Assembly (NCBI GenBank): GCA_949710005.1
Contig: OX453280.1
Coordinates: 22,849,652 to 22,913,651, forward strand
DNA: 64,000 nucleotides
Direction of reading: 5' to 3'
Origin: Ricordea florida
Lineage: Eukaryota > Cnidaria > Anthozoa > Corallimorpharia > Ricordeidae
In this document: piece by piece, positions 21,877 through 31,842 of the stretch
How the letters are laid out: each line of letters begins with the position of its first letter
Position numbering within the stretch: position 1 is the first letter of the stretch
Notes under the pieces: model-generated
Database searches by the model: none
Seen by the model: the letters and a program-made list of their open reading frames with translations, nothing else
What the model was told of the DNA's origin: nothing
Made by a program: the position numbers and the translations under genes

Positions 21877-22248
21877 AGGGACGGACCATTAGAAAAGTGA
21901 TGGGGGGGGGGGGGGCGGAAACCAAAAAAAAAAAAAAATTCATGGTATCATAAAGAAGAAAGGGACGGACCATTAGAAAAGTGATGGGGGGAGGGGGAAA
22001 CAAAAAAAATTCATGCAAGGGAAAATGCCAAGAAAAAAAAATTCATGCAAGGAAGAAGGTAAAAAAAAAATTCATGAAGAAGGAAGGTCCAATTGTGACT
22101 TTTTCACACGTAGTAAAAAGAATTCGTGCAAAGGGGTTCACCTGCAAAAAAATTCCTGCACAAGCAGTGAGCGAAAAAAAAAATTCGTGCAAGCTGAAAA
22201 TTTCCCCTCCCCCCCCCCACCAAATCACTTTTCGAATGGTCCGTCCCT
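21877..22248. mobile_element. Tourist-like MITE, copy 4, with duplicated left end
   Basis: A left TIR at 21877 (TAA|GGGACGGACC) is followed after 84 bp by a second left TIR at 21961. The single right end closes at 22248 with CCC|TAA. The outer TAA pair is a correct target duplication. Orientation is opposite to copies 1-3. The interior gives fortuitous Lys-rich frames. Confidence 0.8.
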
Positions 22249-22673
22249 AAAAGGGTGGCTACGCGACCACGCTCTCCTAATCAATCTCTGTAAGATTCTG
22301 TTGTGTGCGCTCTGTCCAAGCGGAAAAATAGCCTGATCGCAGGCACGGGAAGCCGAGAAATACGAGCGTCAACAGCAGTTTGCTCGGTCTTCTCGGCTTT
22401 GTATTGCTGTTTTTCACTGCCACGCTATTGAAAATGAAATGGAAGAAGATAAATATGCAACCAGTCTCGCCAAGATTCAGGTCTAGGCGAATTTTTATGT
22501 AAGAGATACTCGAAGAAATGCTTTACATAAATTGTAGAGCTTTGTATGGAGACGCTACGTTCGTATTGTGTGACTCACGCACCCCCAGCGTCCAGTTTAT
22601 TGACACATCTCCAGCATTCTCCAGTCCCGGGTCTCTAGTGCGGACAGCAAGGCATATCGCTTGAAAGTTAGAA
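22249..22673. other. Upstream region of SDR-B
   Basis: Probable promoter and 5' UTR of SDR-B. No TATA box is convincing. CACGCACCCCCAGCG lies near 22575. Confidence 0.35.
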
Positions 22674-23013
22674 ATGAGTTCCAATCCTGTACCCATGGAG
22701 CTTGACTCCCCGTATACAAAAGGTCGTTTTAAGGGTAAAGTATCCATCGTGACAGGAGGCGCCTCTGGAATCGGACGAGCCACAGTGCAGAGGTTTGTGA
22801 ACGACGGCGCTGCGGTGGCCGTGTTTGATATCAACCAATCTGCTGGGGAACAACTCGTGACTGAACTGAGAGATGCTGGACACGATGTCAGCTTCTACAA
22901 TGTAGACGTGTCATCCAAGTCTCAGTGCATCGAAGCCGTGAAGACCTTTGCTGATGAACATGGGGGAAAGATTCATTTGCTCGTAAACAATGCTGGCATT
23001 CGTGGAGATCAAG
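22674..23013 (+). CDS. SDR-B exon 1
   Basis: Starts ATGAGTTCCAATCC and ends GATCAAG|GTAGAG, phase 1. Contains TGGASGIG and NNAG. In-frame stop soon after the donor supports the splice. Confidence 0.85.
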
Positions 23014-26000
23014 GTAGAGCTTAGCCTGCGAACGCAGTCGATCTTCCGGTACTCAATTCTATCCGAGCGGAGAGAAACGAGCACCGGAAGAACGTCTGCG
23101 TGCGCATGCTATGTAGGGCTTGAAACATATATCAATGCCTGACCGGAATAATCGACCGATCGGAAATCAACGAAAAAATGTCTATGAAACAAGTTGATAT
23201 CTAGAGTAAGTTCTACCACCGACGTTTTGAGCTTTAGCCCTTCGCGGTCAGAGGGAATGAAATCTAATCTGTGCGATAGATCAAGCTATACGTGTGAGAA
23301 GTATGTATGATGAATATATGGTCAATCGATGGAGATTCTGGGTTGCGAAAAGAAATTCAACCAATGAGCAACGTCTTAAAACCGTTTTTGTCGGCGCATT
23401 ACGAGTTTATTTCAACTTCAAACCATTTTTGTTTGGGGAAGTGAACACACAACTATTGACCAATGGTAGAGCGCCTACTATCGCTTAACATCACCCTTGA
23501 AGCGACCTGCGACATAATTTGGCTCATTATTTCATATCAAAATTGAATTCATCTTCTGTGTTGGTACAGGCATAAACCAGGAGCCCATTACAAGGAGCGT
23601 GCAGCTCCCATACTGGGTCTGTGAAACGGCGTTTTCACAAGTAAGGTTATTTTTAGATCGTCTCTCCCGCGAATTGTTTTGGGAGAGCCAATCACAAGCT
23701 AGTGCATGATTGATATTTAGAATGATAACCGCCCGTAGCGACAACGAACATAGCCGACATAACGAGTCTTCATCGGAGTGTTCGGACAGCATTTCTGACG
23801 ATAGTCAAGGTATTTACACAGAGATAACTGAGACAGCGAAAACAACTTTTTTTCGCGGGAAAAGCCGTTCTAAAAATAACCTTACTTGTGAAAACGCCGT
23901 TGCATAAACCTATCGCAGTTGCACGCTCCGGGTAATGGGCTCCTGCATAAACTAACTGAAATGTGTTTGGAAGAATTCGAGAGCAGAACATATTGTTAGC
24001 CTCCTACCCAAATGTTCCATGCGCTTCGTCACGCGTTCCAATTTCGAACACGTGACGAAGCCCGAAGAGCGTTTGCGTAGGAATTTACGTAACTGTACGA
24101 TCTGTTATCCAGTTCTTCCAAATATACCTCGTTTTGTCGATTATCGATCATAACTGACATATATTTTATGGTTTTAGCTCGTTTATATCGTGGATTCACG
24201 AGGTATTAGATGGTGGGTCAGAAATGCCACGGATAACGGGTGACAAAAGAAACATCGGAGCCGGCAGTAACCTTGGATTTCGCTCGTAATTAATGATCGT
24301 CTCGAAGTTTCGTTCTTATCGGTATCTAATCACATTCATCGTGCTTAGGGACGGACCATTAGAAAAGTGATGGGGGGGGGGGGGCGTGGGTGAGGAATTT
24401 TCAGCTTGCACGAATTTTTTTTTCGCTCATTGCTTGTGCAAGAATTTTTTTTTTCAGGTGAACCCCTCTGCACGAATTTTTTTTACTACGTGTGAAAAAG
24501 TCACAATTGGACCTTCCTTCTGCATGAATTTTTTTTTTACCTTCTTCTTTGCATGAATTTTTTTTCTTGGCATTTTCCCTTGCATGAATTTTTTGTTTCT
24601 TTTTTTTCCCCACCCCCTCCCCATCACTTTTCTAATGGTCCGTCACTTATCACGTGTTAACATTTTATCCTCGAGCTCACCATTGGGTACCTTTGATTTG
24701 GATGAAGGTTTGGATGCAACTAAAGCAGACTGGGACAGAGTATTGGGTGTGAACACAGTTGGTTATTCAAACATGGTCCAATCATGTTACCCTTTCATGA
24801 AGAATTGGTAAGCTTGCTGAGCGTATTGCACTTTAACTCTCGTAGTGGAAAACAACCCGCATACTACTTCAAATCCTGCTGTCTGATTGGCTAACGTACT
24901 CATACGTCAAGGAACTATCGGCTGTTGTAGTTCACCACTAGATTTTCTCCTATTCTTATTGGTTTAAATTGATTACGTGACGCGATAGTGTACGCCCGCG
25001 GAGACACACTAGCAGCTCATAGTGCCCTTCCGAGGAAAATACCCGGATGGATAGTACTCGTGCGTGAAAATTTTAAAAGGTATGGCTACTCGCGCTTCGC
25101 CGAGGCCAGCGAAGAAGATGTATCTATCTTTGTCAGTGAGGTTGCAATCCGAAAAAGCCTATAGCTAGGTAGGCATAAATAAATATTTGATTTGATCTGC
25201 ATTCAGTGGGTTTTGACTGTTTTTCAACTGGCGCGCGGAATGTTTGTTTTAAAAACATCAAATTTCCGCGGGGCAACTATCAACCGATAGTTCCTCGACA
25301 GAAACACTCTATTGTTTAATTATAGTTCATCACTAAATTTTCTCCGATTCTTATTGGTTTAAATTTATCACGTGACGCGATAGTGTTCGTCCGCGGAGAC
25401 ACACTATCAGCGCATAGTGCCCTTCCGAGGAAAATACCCGGATGGATAGTGCCCGTCCGTGAAAATGTGAATTTTCTGACAGTTATACCGTATTTTTTAG
25501 GCAATGTACGTTGCGAATTATTGAAATTTCAGACTCTGCATTTCAGGGGACGCATTATCGGTCTAGACGAACCTGGGCAAACGTTCGTAGCTCATCTGGT
25601 TATGCGTCTCTAGTATAAAGGCGGGCACACGACGCATTATGCGTCTAGACGAGCATCCTTAAGTAATGCGTCGTTCAAGACGTATTACGAAGGATAGTTC
25701 GTCTAGATGCATAATACGCCTTGTGCCCGTCTTTATGCTAGAGACGAATAACCAGACGAACTACGCATCTTTGCCCAAGTTCGTCCAGACGGATAATGCG
25801 TTCCCTAGTATAAAAACGGCCATTAAACTCACATGTCCATTTGAACACTCGAAGGGAAGTTTCATACCTCTCGCGTATCTTTATCTGCAAAATCTCCACT
25901 CAACTCTCTAAGTCTCATTAGTGACCAGCATCCAATTTCTCATTACAGTATTAACTATTTATCAACCATTCAGGTTATGAGAATAACGAAAATGATCTCC

Positions 26001-27210
26001 AAAAAAGAGTTGTATTGATATTTAAACAAATTCTCCTCACTAGTACCATAACAAGTATATGAGAACAGGTAGGAGAAATGAATATTGATATTGGACATAT
26101 TGGGGCTTTAAAGGTTAACAGCTGGGCAATGGGAATGTGCTGTGGTCAATGTTGCCAGCTGTGTTGCTTACCGAGGAGTCTCTAGTTGGACCTACCAAGC
26201 CAGTAAAGGAGCGATTATTGCCTTGACAAAGTGCATGGCTCTGGATCTGTCAGCCAGTTGCATCAGAGTGAATTCAATATCCCCCGCGCACACATGGACT
26301 GATTTGGTAATTTTTAAATCATTTTCACTTTCACCTATCCTCTTCGTGCCTCGTGGCTTATAAGGCCTTAACTGTTAAATCACTAACTGAATCAGCTGAA
26401 TTTTATAGCTAGACATGGAAACTATTAGCTTTCTCTTCAGCCCACTAGCTCTTTGCAAGTTCTGTGGTATATGCAGGGAAGAAGAGAACTGGGGATAAGA
26501 TTAAAAAAGACTGGCCTTAGACTATGAGGGGGGAAGGGGTGGGGGAAAGTACTTTGCGGACTCTGGGGTACGATATGGGGAGCTGATATCAGCAGATGTG
26601 ATCTCTCCACTTTTTGAGTGTTTTTGAAAACTCCACAATGCACGAGTGACAAGTTTTTATTTATTACATTTATAAAGTGCCAAATTACCAATGGTTGTTT
26701 TGCTAGGCTAATAGTAAATATGTGCGAGAGAATCGAAAACTAACGGTGACCAGACGCTCGTATTTGTCAACATTAATTGCGTTGTTCAACAAAATCGTAA
26801 GTCGCTTGTCAGTATGGTTTCGGCTATATAGCATGTGCTAGTATAAGAACATACGTGACACATTGTGTGAGCATATTTCTCACTACAGTGCACGCGTGAC
26901 GAAAGTTGTGTGCATTATGGTGTTATAATGAACCCGGCTTGACCAATCAGAACTTGCCCTACTTCTATGATATTTTATGATATTCTATTATTTGACTCAG
27001 CAAACTGCTGTCACTGGTGGTGATCGTCAAAAGTGGGAGCCAATTGTGGCCAAGTCTGAGATGCTTCGTCGCTTCTGTGAACCGGAAGAGATCGCAGCTG
27101 GCATCGCGTTTCTCTGTAGCAGGGATGCATCCTTTATCACTGGTATCGATCTACCTGTGGATGGTGGATACCTTGCATTGACACCCGAGGGCCTCAGTGT
27201 CCAGGACTAG
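22674..27210 (+). CDS. Short-chain dehydrogenase/reductase B (four exons, 280 aa)
   Basis: Proposed join of 22674-23013, 24708-24807, 26114-26306 and 27001-27210. Exon 1 is close to SDR-A exon 1 ([40 protein letters not shown]). It keeps canonical NNAG, an Asp after beta-2 that favours NAD(H), the YQASK active site and the C-terminal [11 protein letters not shown]. The substrate is unknown. Same strand, same four-exon plan and strong identity show a tandem duplication with SDR-A, with exon 1 the most similar part. The exon 2/3 junction is the least certain: with donor AATTG|GTAAGC the phase is 2, so the acceptor must be CTTTAAAG|GTT. The SDR-A-like acceptor AACAG|CTGGG would break the frame. 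A MITE lies about 60 bp upstream of exon 2. Tissue and pathway cannot be inferred. Confidence 0.8.
23014..23570. other. SDR-B intron 1, proximal part
   Basis: No gene recognised. GAACG..TTCTTCCGGTGC inverted words near 23040-23090 suggest a small decayed foldback. Confidence 0.35.
23578..23945. mobile_element. Non-autonomous DNA transposon, 7-bp duplication CATAAAC
   Basis: TIRs begin CAGGAGCCCATTAC and match inward for about 80 bp (GGCGTTTTCACAAGTAAGGT and its inverse). CATAAAC flanks both ends exactly (23571-23577 and 23946-23952). The centre has an ATG at 23719 followed by a Ser/Glu-rich frame ([19 protein letters not shown]), which may be the surviving first exon of a transposase gene. 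Confidence 0.85.
24347..24647. mobile_element. Tourist-like MITE, copy 5
   Basis: TTA|GGGACGGACC on the left and GGTCCGTCAC|TTA on the right (one TIR change), a 3-bp TTA duplication. Same orientation as copies 1-3. The right end is about 60 bp upstream of SDR-B exon 2. Confidence 0.85.
24708..24807 (+). CDS. SDR-B exon 2
   Basis: Encodes [21 protein letters not shown] with the catalytic Asn. The acceptor GATGAAG|GTTTGG restores frame with exon 1. An upstream AG at 24674-24675 would be out of frame. Confidence 0.65.
24928..25469. repeat. Two direct copies of a 146-bp repeat
   Basis: 24928-25073 and 25323-25469 share TTCTTATTGGTTTAAATT, ACGTGACGCGATAGTGT, CCGCGGAGACACACTA and CCTTCCGAGGAAAATACCCG. 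Likely two fragments of one transposon family. Confidence 0.75.
25547..25815. mobile_element. Fully palindromic MITE
   Basis: GGGACGCATTATCGGTCTAG on the left is the inverse of the right end, and the arms pair along most of the 270 bp (TAGACGAACCTGGGCAAA, CTCTAGTATAAAGGCGGGCA and inverses). Very rich in GTCTAGAC-like words. Confidence 0.75.
25816..26113. other. SDR-B intron 2, end
   Basis: Nothing recognised. Confidence 0.3.
26114..26306 (+). CDS. SDR-B exon 3
   Basis: Contains TYQASKGA (catalytic Tyr and Lys) and RVNSISP. Donor GATTTG|GTAATT, phase 0, as in SDR-A. The 5' boundary at 26114 keeps frame with exon 2; 26122 is the alternative. Confidence 0.7.
26307..27000. other. SDR-B intron 3
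   Basis: No gene or repeat recognised. Ends TTTGACTCAG. Confidence 0.35.
27001..27210 (+). CDS. SDR-B exon 4
   Basis: Acceptor TTTGACTCAG|CAAACT, phase 0, TAG at 27208-27210. Encodes [20 protein letters not shown]. Confidence 0.85.
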   Translation, partial: QTAVTGGDRQKWEPIVAKSEMLRRFCEPEEIAAGIAFLCSRDASFITGIDLPVDGGYLALTPEGLSVQD

Positions 27211-27679
27211 GATTTTGATTGACTCATGGACGGTGATTTACATCGCATATACCAAGTTAGAGCCTCATGTGTCTTGATGCCATATGGCATTGCGCATGCG
27301 GCTCCTCGGTAAAAAGGAAATGACAAGGGGCACCTCTTAGACATGTACTTCAGCAGCAGCTCATCACCATGGTGATGAGCCGCTGACTTCAGCTATATCC
27401 CTAACCTATAGGTGATGAGGTTAAACAAGTAAAGCACAACTGTAACAAAGAAATAAAACATTTGGGGCAAGGATGTCCTATTACAGATATTAATACAAGC
27501 TTTACCTAAAATATGTATTTAATAGTTCAATTTTTTATCACATGGTGATACTGCATTTGATGATGACCTAACCTTCGATATGCACCTAAAATGCCGAACC
27601 AATTAAACGGCGACATTCCTCATCAGGAGGTTGAGAGTTCAAATCCCGGACCACCCACCAGGTTGGTGAGGTCTGAATA
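27211..27679. other. 3' region of SDR-B
   Basis: AATAAAAC near 27451 could serve as the polyadenylation signal. GAGTTCAAATCCCGGACC near 27629 looks like a tRNA B box from a SINE remnant. No gene. Confidence 0.4.
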
Positions 27680-27921
27680 AGGACGGACCATTAGAAAAGT
27701 GATGGGTGGGAGGGGGGGGGGGGGGGTGGGAAAAAAAATAGAAAAAAAATCATACAAAGAAGAAAGTAAAAAAAAAATTCATGCAGAAGGAAGGTCCAAT
27801 TGTGACTTTTTCACACGTAGTAAAAATATTCGTGCAGAGGGGTTCACCTAAAAAAAAAAATTCCTGCACAAGCCCACAAGCCCCCCCCCCCCCCCCATCA
27901 CTTTTCTAATGGTCCGTCCCT
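27680..27921. mobile_element. Tourist-like MITE, copy 6 (shortened)
   Basis: TAA|GGACGGACC (one G lost) and GGTCCGTCCC|TAA, a TAA duplication. Opposite orientation to copies 1-3. One interior unit is missing. Confidence 0.8.
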
Positions 27922-28329
27922 AAGTGTCAGACGTCAAACAGAAACCAATAAGACTTGGAACGCGTTAAGTGCCTCTGAATGTCTTAAACAGCTTGTCCAC
28001 ATTCATTTATCAAGTGCCATATTTTGAAAGAAATAGAAACCCAATTAACCAATCAAAATGTCTTCAGCAGCGTGACGTACTTACTAGGAAATACGCGCCT
28101 CTGCTCAAAACATGGCGTACCCGTGCGTTGTTGAAAATGCAAGTTGCTTATAGGACGCGCCATGAAAGTGGGGCAGCGCCAACAAGTTACTAAATATGGT
28201 ACTTGGAGAATATTGAATCTGGACATACTGTGAACGCGTGATACACGTTTCAATTCGTTTGGGTTTCTGTTCAGACTTCATGTTATGCTATTTTATCATC
28301 CAATATTTCTCTAAAGTGCACTTCGCTGC
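27922..28329. other. Left flank of the Polinton
   Basis: No recognised gene. The last bases, GTGCACTTCGCTGC, are host target sequence. Confidence 0.35.
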
Positions 28330-28774
28330 AGTAGTAGGGAATATGGGGGACCCAGCACATTTAAAAAATTAATAAAATTTAATAAAAAATAAAAAAAAAA
28401 AAAAATGATTTTTAATTGCTATTTAAAAACAAAAAAAAAATATATTGTAAAATGGAACAACAGTTAAATAGATTAAGTGCCGAACAATTAAAAAAATTAG
28501 TTTACTGGTATAACCCACCAAGAAAGTCATATTATAATACTAAAGCGAAACGTATTGAATTTTTGATTAATATTCCTGAAATAGTTAATAATGTTCAAGA
28601 AATCATCGATAATATTCGAGAAATTAGTGCGTTATTAAATACCAATCCACATAGACTCGATCAGAATACTCCTCTTCCAATTCCGCCTCCCCCTCAACCA
28701 AATTTACCAAATCCACAACCAGACGTATCTCCAGGTTTACCAAATGGATTTAACCCAGAAACACCTCCACCAGG
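28330..28774. repeat. Left terminal inverted repeat (445 bp)
   Basis: Exact length match to 43130-43574 inverted. The only difference I noticed is A at 28717 against C at the mate. Includes A-rich runs and the first 120 codons of the polB-type N-terminus. Confidence 0.92.
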
Positions 28775-29183
28775 AGTTATGGAAGAGATGCAAAATATTC
28801 AGGAAAAAACACAAACCCAATCAACTAACGAACTTAAAACTATCAAGTATCATTATTACTGTATTCATAAAAGCAGAAATCAAGATGTAAAGAGTGTGGC
28901 GGAGCACAAATATGTATACATAATAGAAATAAAGCTTATTGTAGAGATTGTGGAGGATCACAAATATGTGAGCATAAAAAACAAAGAAATCAATGTAAAG
29001 AGTGTGGAGGATCACAAATATGTATACATAAAAAACAGAAGGCACGTTGTAAAGAATGTGGAGGTAAAGGAATATGTATTCATGGAAAACAAAGAAATTT
29101 TTGTAAGTTATGCGGCGGATCACAAATATGTGGACACAATAAACAGAAGGCATTTTGTAAAGAATGTTATGAAAAACATTAAG
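28416..29183 (+). pseudogene. TIR-encoded N-terminal module joined to a Cys-rich repeat protein, frameshifted
   Basis: The first 120 codons are those of polB (a helical SAP/Rho-N-like segment LSAEQLKKLVYWYNP, then a Pro-rich stretch) because they lie in the TIR. The frame then diverges from polB and enters a repeat of about 18 residues, C-x2-C-GGSQIC-x-H, found five or six times up to a TAA at 29181-29183. Each unit has three Cys and one His, suggesting zinc binding. From memory, similar repeats are common in large DNA viruses and protists. A 2-base surplus near 28884 puts the main repeats in another frame, so this copy cannot make the whole protein. The original-frame tail to 29393 is not meaningful. 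The likely start is the second ATG (28452). Function unknown. Confidence 0.6.
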
Positions 29184-29425
29184 TTATATAACACTTACAC
29201 GTGTTATATAACAAAAATTTGCATTGTCGTAATCATTAGAAAAACGTTAGAAACCGACCTTTTAAAAGTAAACATAAAATCTACTTTTCGATTTCAAATC
29301 CACTTTACATTTTGCTTGTTGCTATGTCGTAAAAGTATGCAATCTATTGTTCTACACGTGAACACTAATCCAAAAACAATGATAATCACGTGAAATTTCC
29401 GCTTCGCGGGGAGGTCTTTGACCGA
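29184..29425. other. Polinton intergenic segment
   Basis: Between two convergent genes. Contains ATAACACTTACACGTGTTAT (a 20-bp dyad near 29188) and a GC mini-hairpin near 29401; either could act as a transcription end signal. Confidence 0.4.
29399..29416. repeat. GC mini-hairpin (intergenic)
   Basis: CCGCTTCGCGG with a GGAGGTC tail, sitting in AT-rich sequence 10 bp beyond the stop of the 528-aa gene. Confidence 0.6.
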
Positions 29426-31012
29426 TTACCGAAATAGATACCACGCTAACCCTCCAGTGATAATTATAAATGTTAATATACGCACTTCATGCTCGCTTTG
29501 TGTATTGGTTTCATGTTGCGTGGTCACGTCCAACTTTTTATTTTGCGTTGGAGGGATTTTTGGTTTCGGATTTGTCTCAACTATTGAATGAGGTAACTTT
29601 AACTTTGAAGATCCCATGTTATGACTTATTCCAACCGGTTTTGATTCCGCGTTTAGCGAATTATTCACCCCAAATTTCATATCATTAGTCGCTTTCATAA
29701 GTTTGTTATTATATCCAATAACGCTTTCGGTGTTGATTATCATATTACTTGGCATTAACCACACACCAGGAGCAATAGCTAAATCAAGCCGTAATTTCGC
29801 TTCTTGTACAGCTAATTGATATCTTTGGATAGAGCTAGAAATGTCATTCTCAATCACACTACTTTCAAATAAAGCTAAGAATTCTTGTTGTGTCTCGATT
29901 GCTCCACCACCATTACCATAAATCGAGTTTCTAGTGTTAACTTGTGCTCCCAATATACAGTAAACAAAAGCTTCAGCGGATCGATTCAATCTACCGAGTC
30001 CAGCTTTAGTGAGTCCATACCCACTTGTTGGGATAAACCATGCATATTTGAAATCAGCAAAGTCATCATTACGAAGTAAGGATATTAAATCGCCATCTAT
30101 TTTCTTTCCACCATCATCAGAGAATTTAGCTGATTCGCTGGGCCATATATTTGCATCGGGATCATAATTTCTTGTAACATGAACACTTTGATTTCCTCCT
30201 CCTTTTCCATTATATCCTTTTCCATAATTAATAAATACATCTCCTAATCCTGCGTTTCTACCACCTTTCCATCTAAAGTCTGCTAAAGGTTTATTTAATC
30301 CTTTAAAATCTTGATTATTACTAAGACCAAATTCTGCACACAATCGATTATATGCCAATTTGTTATAGGGGTTATTTTTTAACGAAAAAGTTTGTTCGCC
30401 TGGTAATGGTAATCCCATTTCAAATAATATTCTCCTTATTGTGAAATATATATGAAACTTTATAAAACTACTAATAACTTTGGGATAATTTAAACTCTCA
30501 ATAAGGCTTAAACCGCAACCAGATGTTGCACACCATACTGCCATGTTTAATTGTTGTGGCCAATGATTAATATTAGGTTTATTCAGCCAACTTCTACTCT
30601 CTTTTCCACTATAAAATTCTATAACTTGAGATTTAAATATATTTCTCATAGAAACAGTGAATTTCTTTGTATCTGAAACATATATATCTAAAAAGTTTAG
30701 CATTTTTGTTACATCAGGAGCAAATTCATCAAATTTAATGGCTGGTATTGGATATGTTTGATTTGTAATTGATAAACTTTTTGGAAATGAACCAAGCTTA
30801 ACTTTATTTTCTAATCCTAAATCTTGCCATAATAATGTTTTCAAATTATTAGAAAGATTTTCAGTCCATGTTTTCCCAGTAGGATCATCATTAGACATGA
30901 TTGTTGTTCCATTAACTTTCCACTTAATATATCCTCCAAATGAATCATTAATAAATGTAAATTTATCAATATTAACGTTTGGATACCGGGTTTTGAAATC
31001 ATCTAATAACAT
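29426..31012 (-). CDS. Polinton 528-aa protein with C-terminal membrane anchor
   Basis: The largest protein of the minus-strand block after polB. I do not recognise a catalytic motif. Visible features: a mixed alpha/beta body; a glycine-rich segment near residues 245-275 (WKGGRNAGLGDVFINYGKGY); an Ala/Leu-rich helix near 395-415; a Ser/Lys/Pro-rich linker (about 440-505); and a single hydrophobic helix at the very C-terminus (ILTFIIITGGLAWYLF). A tail-anchored protein of this size in a capsid gene block could be a virion surface, vertex or internal-membrane protein; this is inference from position only. The start at 31012 follows an AT-rich leader. Uninterrupted, so probably functional. Confidence 0.75.
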   Translation of the reverse strand: MLLDDFKTRYPNVNIDKFTFINDSFGGYIKWKVNGTTIMSNDDPTGKTWTENLSNNLKTLLWQDLGLENKVKLGSFPKSLSITNQTYPIPAIKFDEFAPDVTKMLNFLDIYVSDTKKFTVSMRNIFKSQVIEFYSGKESRSWLNKPNINHWPQQLNMAVWCATSGCGLSLIESLNYPKVISSFIKFHIYFTIRRILFEMGLPLPGEQTFSLKNNPYNKLAYNRLCAEFGLSNNQDFKGLNKPLADFRWKGGRNAGLGDVFINYGKGYNGKGGGNQSVHVTRNYDPDANIWPSESAKFSDDGGKKIDGDLISLLRNDDFADFKYAWFIPTSGYGLTKAGLGRLNRSAEAFVYCILGAQVNTRNSIYGNGGGAIETQQEFLALFESSVIENDISSSIQRYQLAVQEAKLRLDLAIAPGVWLMPSNMIINTESVIGYNNKLMKATNDMKFGVNNSLNAESKPVGISHNMGSSKLKLPHSIVETNPKPKIPPTQNKKLDVTTQHETNTQSEHEVRILTFIIITGGLAWYLFR

Positions 31013-31146
31013 CTTATTCTTTGTGTTTCTGATAATCTGGTCTTTAGATCTAGAATAAGATGTAAAGTATTAATTAATTTCTTTTCTAATACCAGCAAAA
31101 CAATTACATCCTACATCAGTTTTCTCATATGAAATTTTTAATGTGT

Positions 31147-31214
31147 GGGATCGGGCGGATCGGGCGAAGCCCTCCCCACCGCAGGTGGAGCCCTCCCCGG
31201 CTATGCCGGACCGG
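31147..31214. repeat. GC mini-hairpin cluster at a gene end
   Basis: Contains GGGCGAAGCCC, CCACCGCAGGTGG and CCGGCTATGCCGG in 68 bp. The last one runs into the coding end of the 208-aa gene (stop at 31201) and supplies its final residues. Confidence 0.7.
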
Positions 31215-31827
31215 TTAACTCTTTTAATAGATCTGCACGAACTTCTCTTCTTATCTGCGACATGTTTAAGTTTTTTTCTGTATCTCTCCTAAATTTTTGA
31301 CGAACTTCTAGTTTTAGTTTTTGAAACTTTTCCAACTCTGCTAAAATTATAGAAAATTCTTGATCAGATATAACATTATCTTTCAAAGCCTTTGAAACCA
31401 AGTCGTTAATGGTGTTTAATTTTGATTTTGCTATGGAAACAGTCTGTTCATGTTTGCTAACTTTATTTGAAAGTCTTTTTGATGCTGCACCAAATCCAAC
31501 AGATACTCCACCACAAATTCCGCCTACAACACCCAACGGAACACCAATAATAGCTCCAAAACCGGTAAGAGAAGTTCCAAGTCCGCTTGCGGATAGAATA
31601 ATTGAAAGCACTCCACTACAAACACTGATTTTTGTAAATATTCCTCTTGCTCTATTGTATTTTTTCCTTACATCTTCATAATGTTTAATTTCTCTCTCAA
31701 GATTTTGTAATACTTCACTTGATTTTTGTAGTCTGAAATTGACTGGATCTGAATTATTAGGTAATCCAGGATAAATAGAGCTTCGCTCGGGACCGGCTAC
31801 GCCGTAAATTCTATTGTAGTCATCCAT
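31201..31827 (-). CDS. Polinton membrane protein with glycine-rich hydrophobic hairpin (208 aa)
   Basis: N-terminal helix with heptads (LQNLEREIKHYEDVRKKYNR), then a long hydrophobic, glycine-rich stretch at residues 65-113 (SGVLSIILSASGLGTSLTGF, then GVPLGVVGGICGGVSVGFG) that would form two membrane helices, then a second basic coiled coil to the C-terminus. The layout recalls membrane-active proteins of non-enveloped viruses, but no homologue is recognised by name. Residues 9-17 (GVAGPERSS) are encoded by a GC mini-hairpin, and so are the last residues. Spaced 15 bp from its upstream neighbour, so it is likely in the same late-type block. Confidence 0.75.
   Translation of the reverse strand: MDDYNRIYGVAGPERSSIYPGLPNNSDPVNFRLQKSSEVLQNLEREIKHYEDVRKKYNRARGIFTKISVCSGVLSIILSASGLGTSLTGFGAIIGVPLGVVGGICGGVSVGFGAASKRLSNKVSKHEQTVSIAKSKLNTINDLVSKALKDNVISDQEFSIILAELEKFQKLKLEVRQKFRRDTEKNLNMSQIRREVRADLLKELTGPA
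31779..31806. repeat. GC mini-hairpin inside the 208-aa gene
   Basis: GAGCTTCGCTC followed by CGGCTACGCCG on the plus strand, in the N-terminal coding region. It keeps the frame. Confidence 0.75.
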
Positions 31828-31842
31828 ATTATATTTTACTAC

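Noticed and set aside
21981..22336. Lys-rich open frames inside the GGGACGGACC MITEs (also near 13022, 15783, 24401, 52743, 63302)
   Set aside because: They come from A/T runs and the repeated CATGCA..AAAAAAATT units of the MITE and recur only with it, so they are not genes.
28886..29393. Continuation of the left-end Polinton frame beyond the frameshift
   Set aside because: The Cys/His repeats are in the +2 frame there. The original-frame reading is a repetitive out-of-frame translation.
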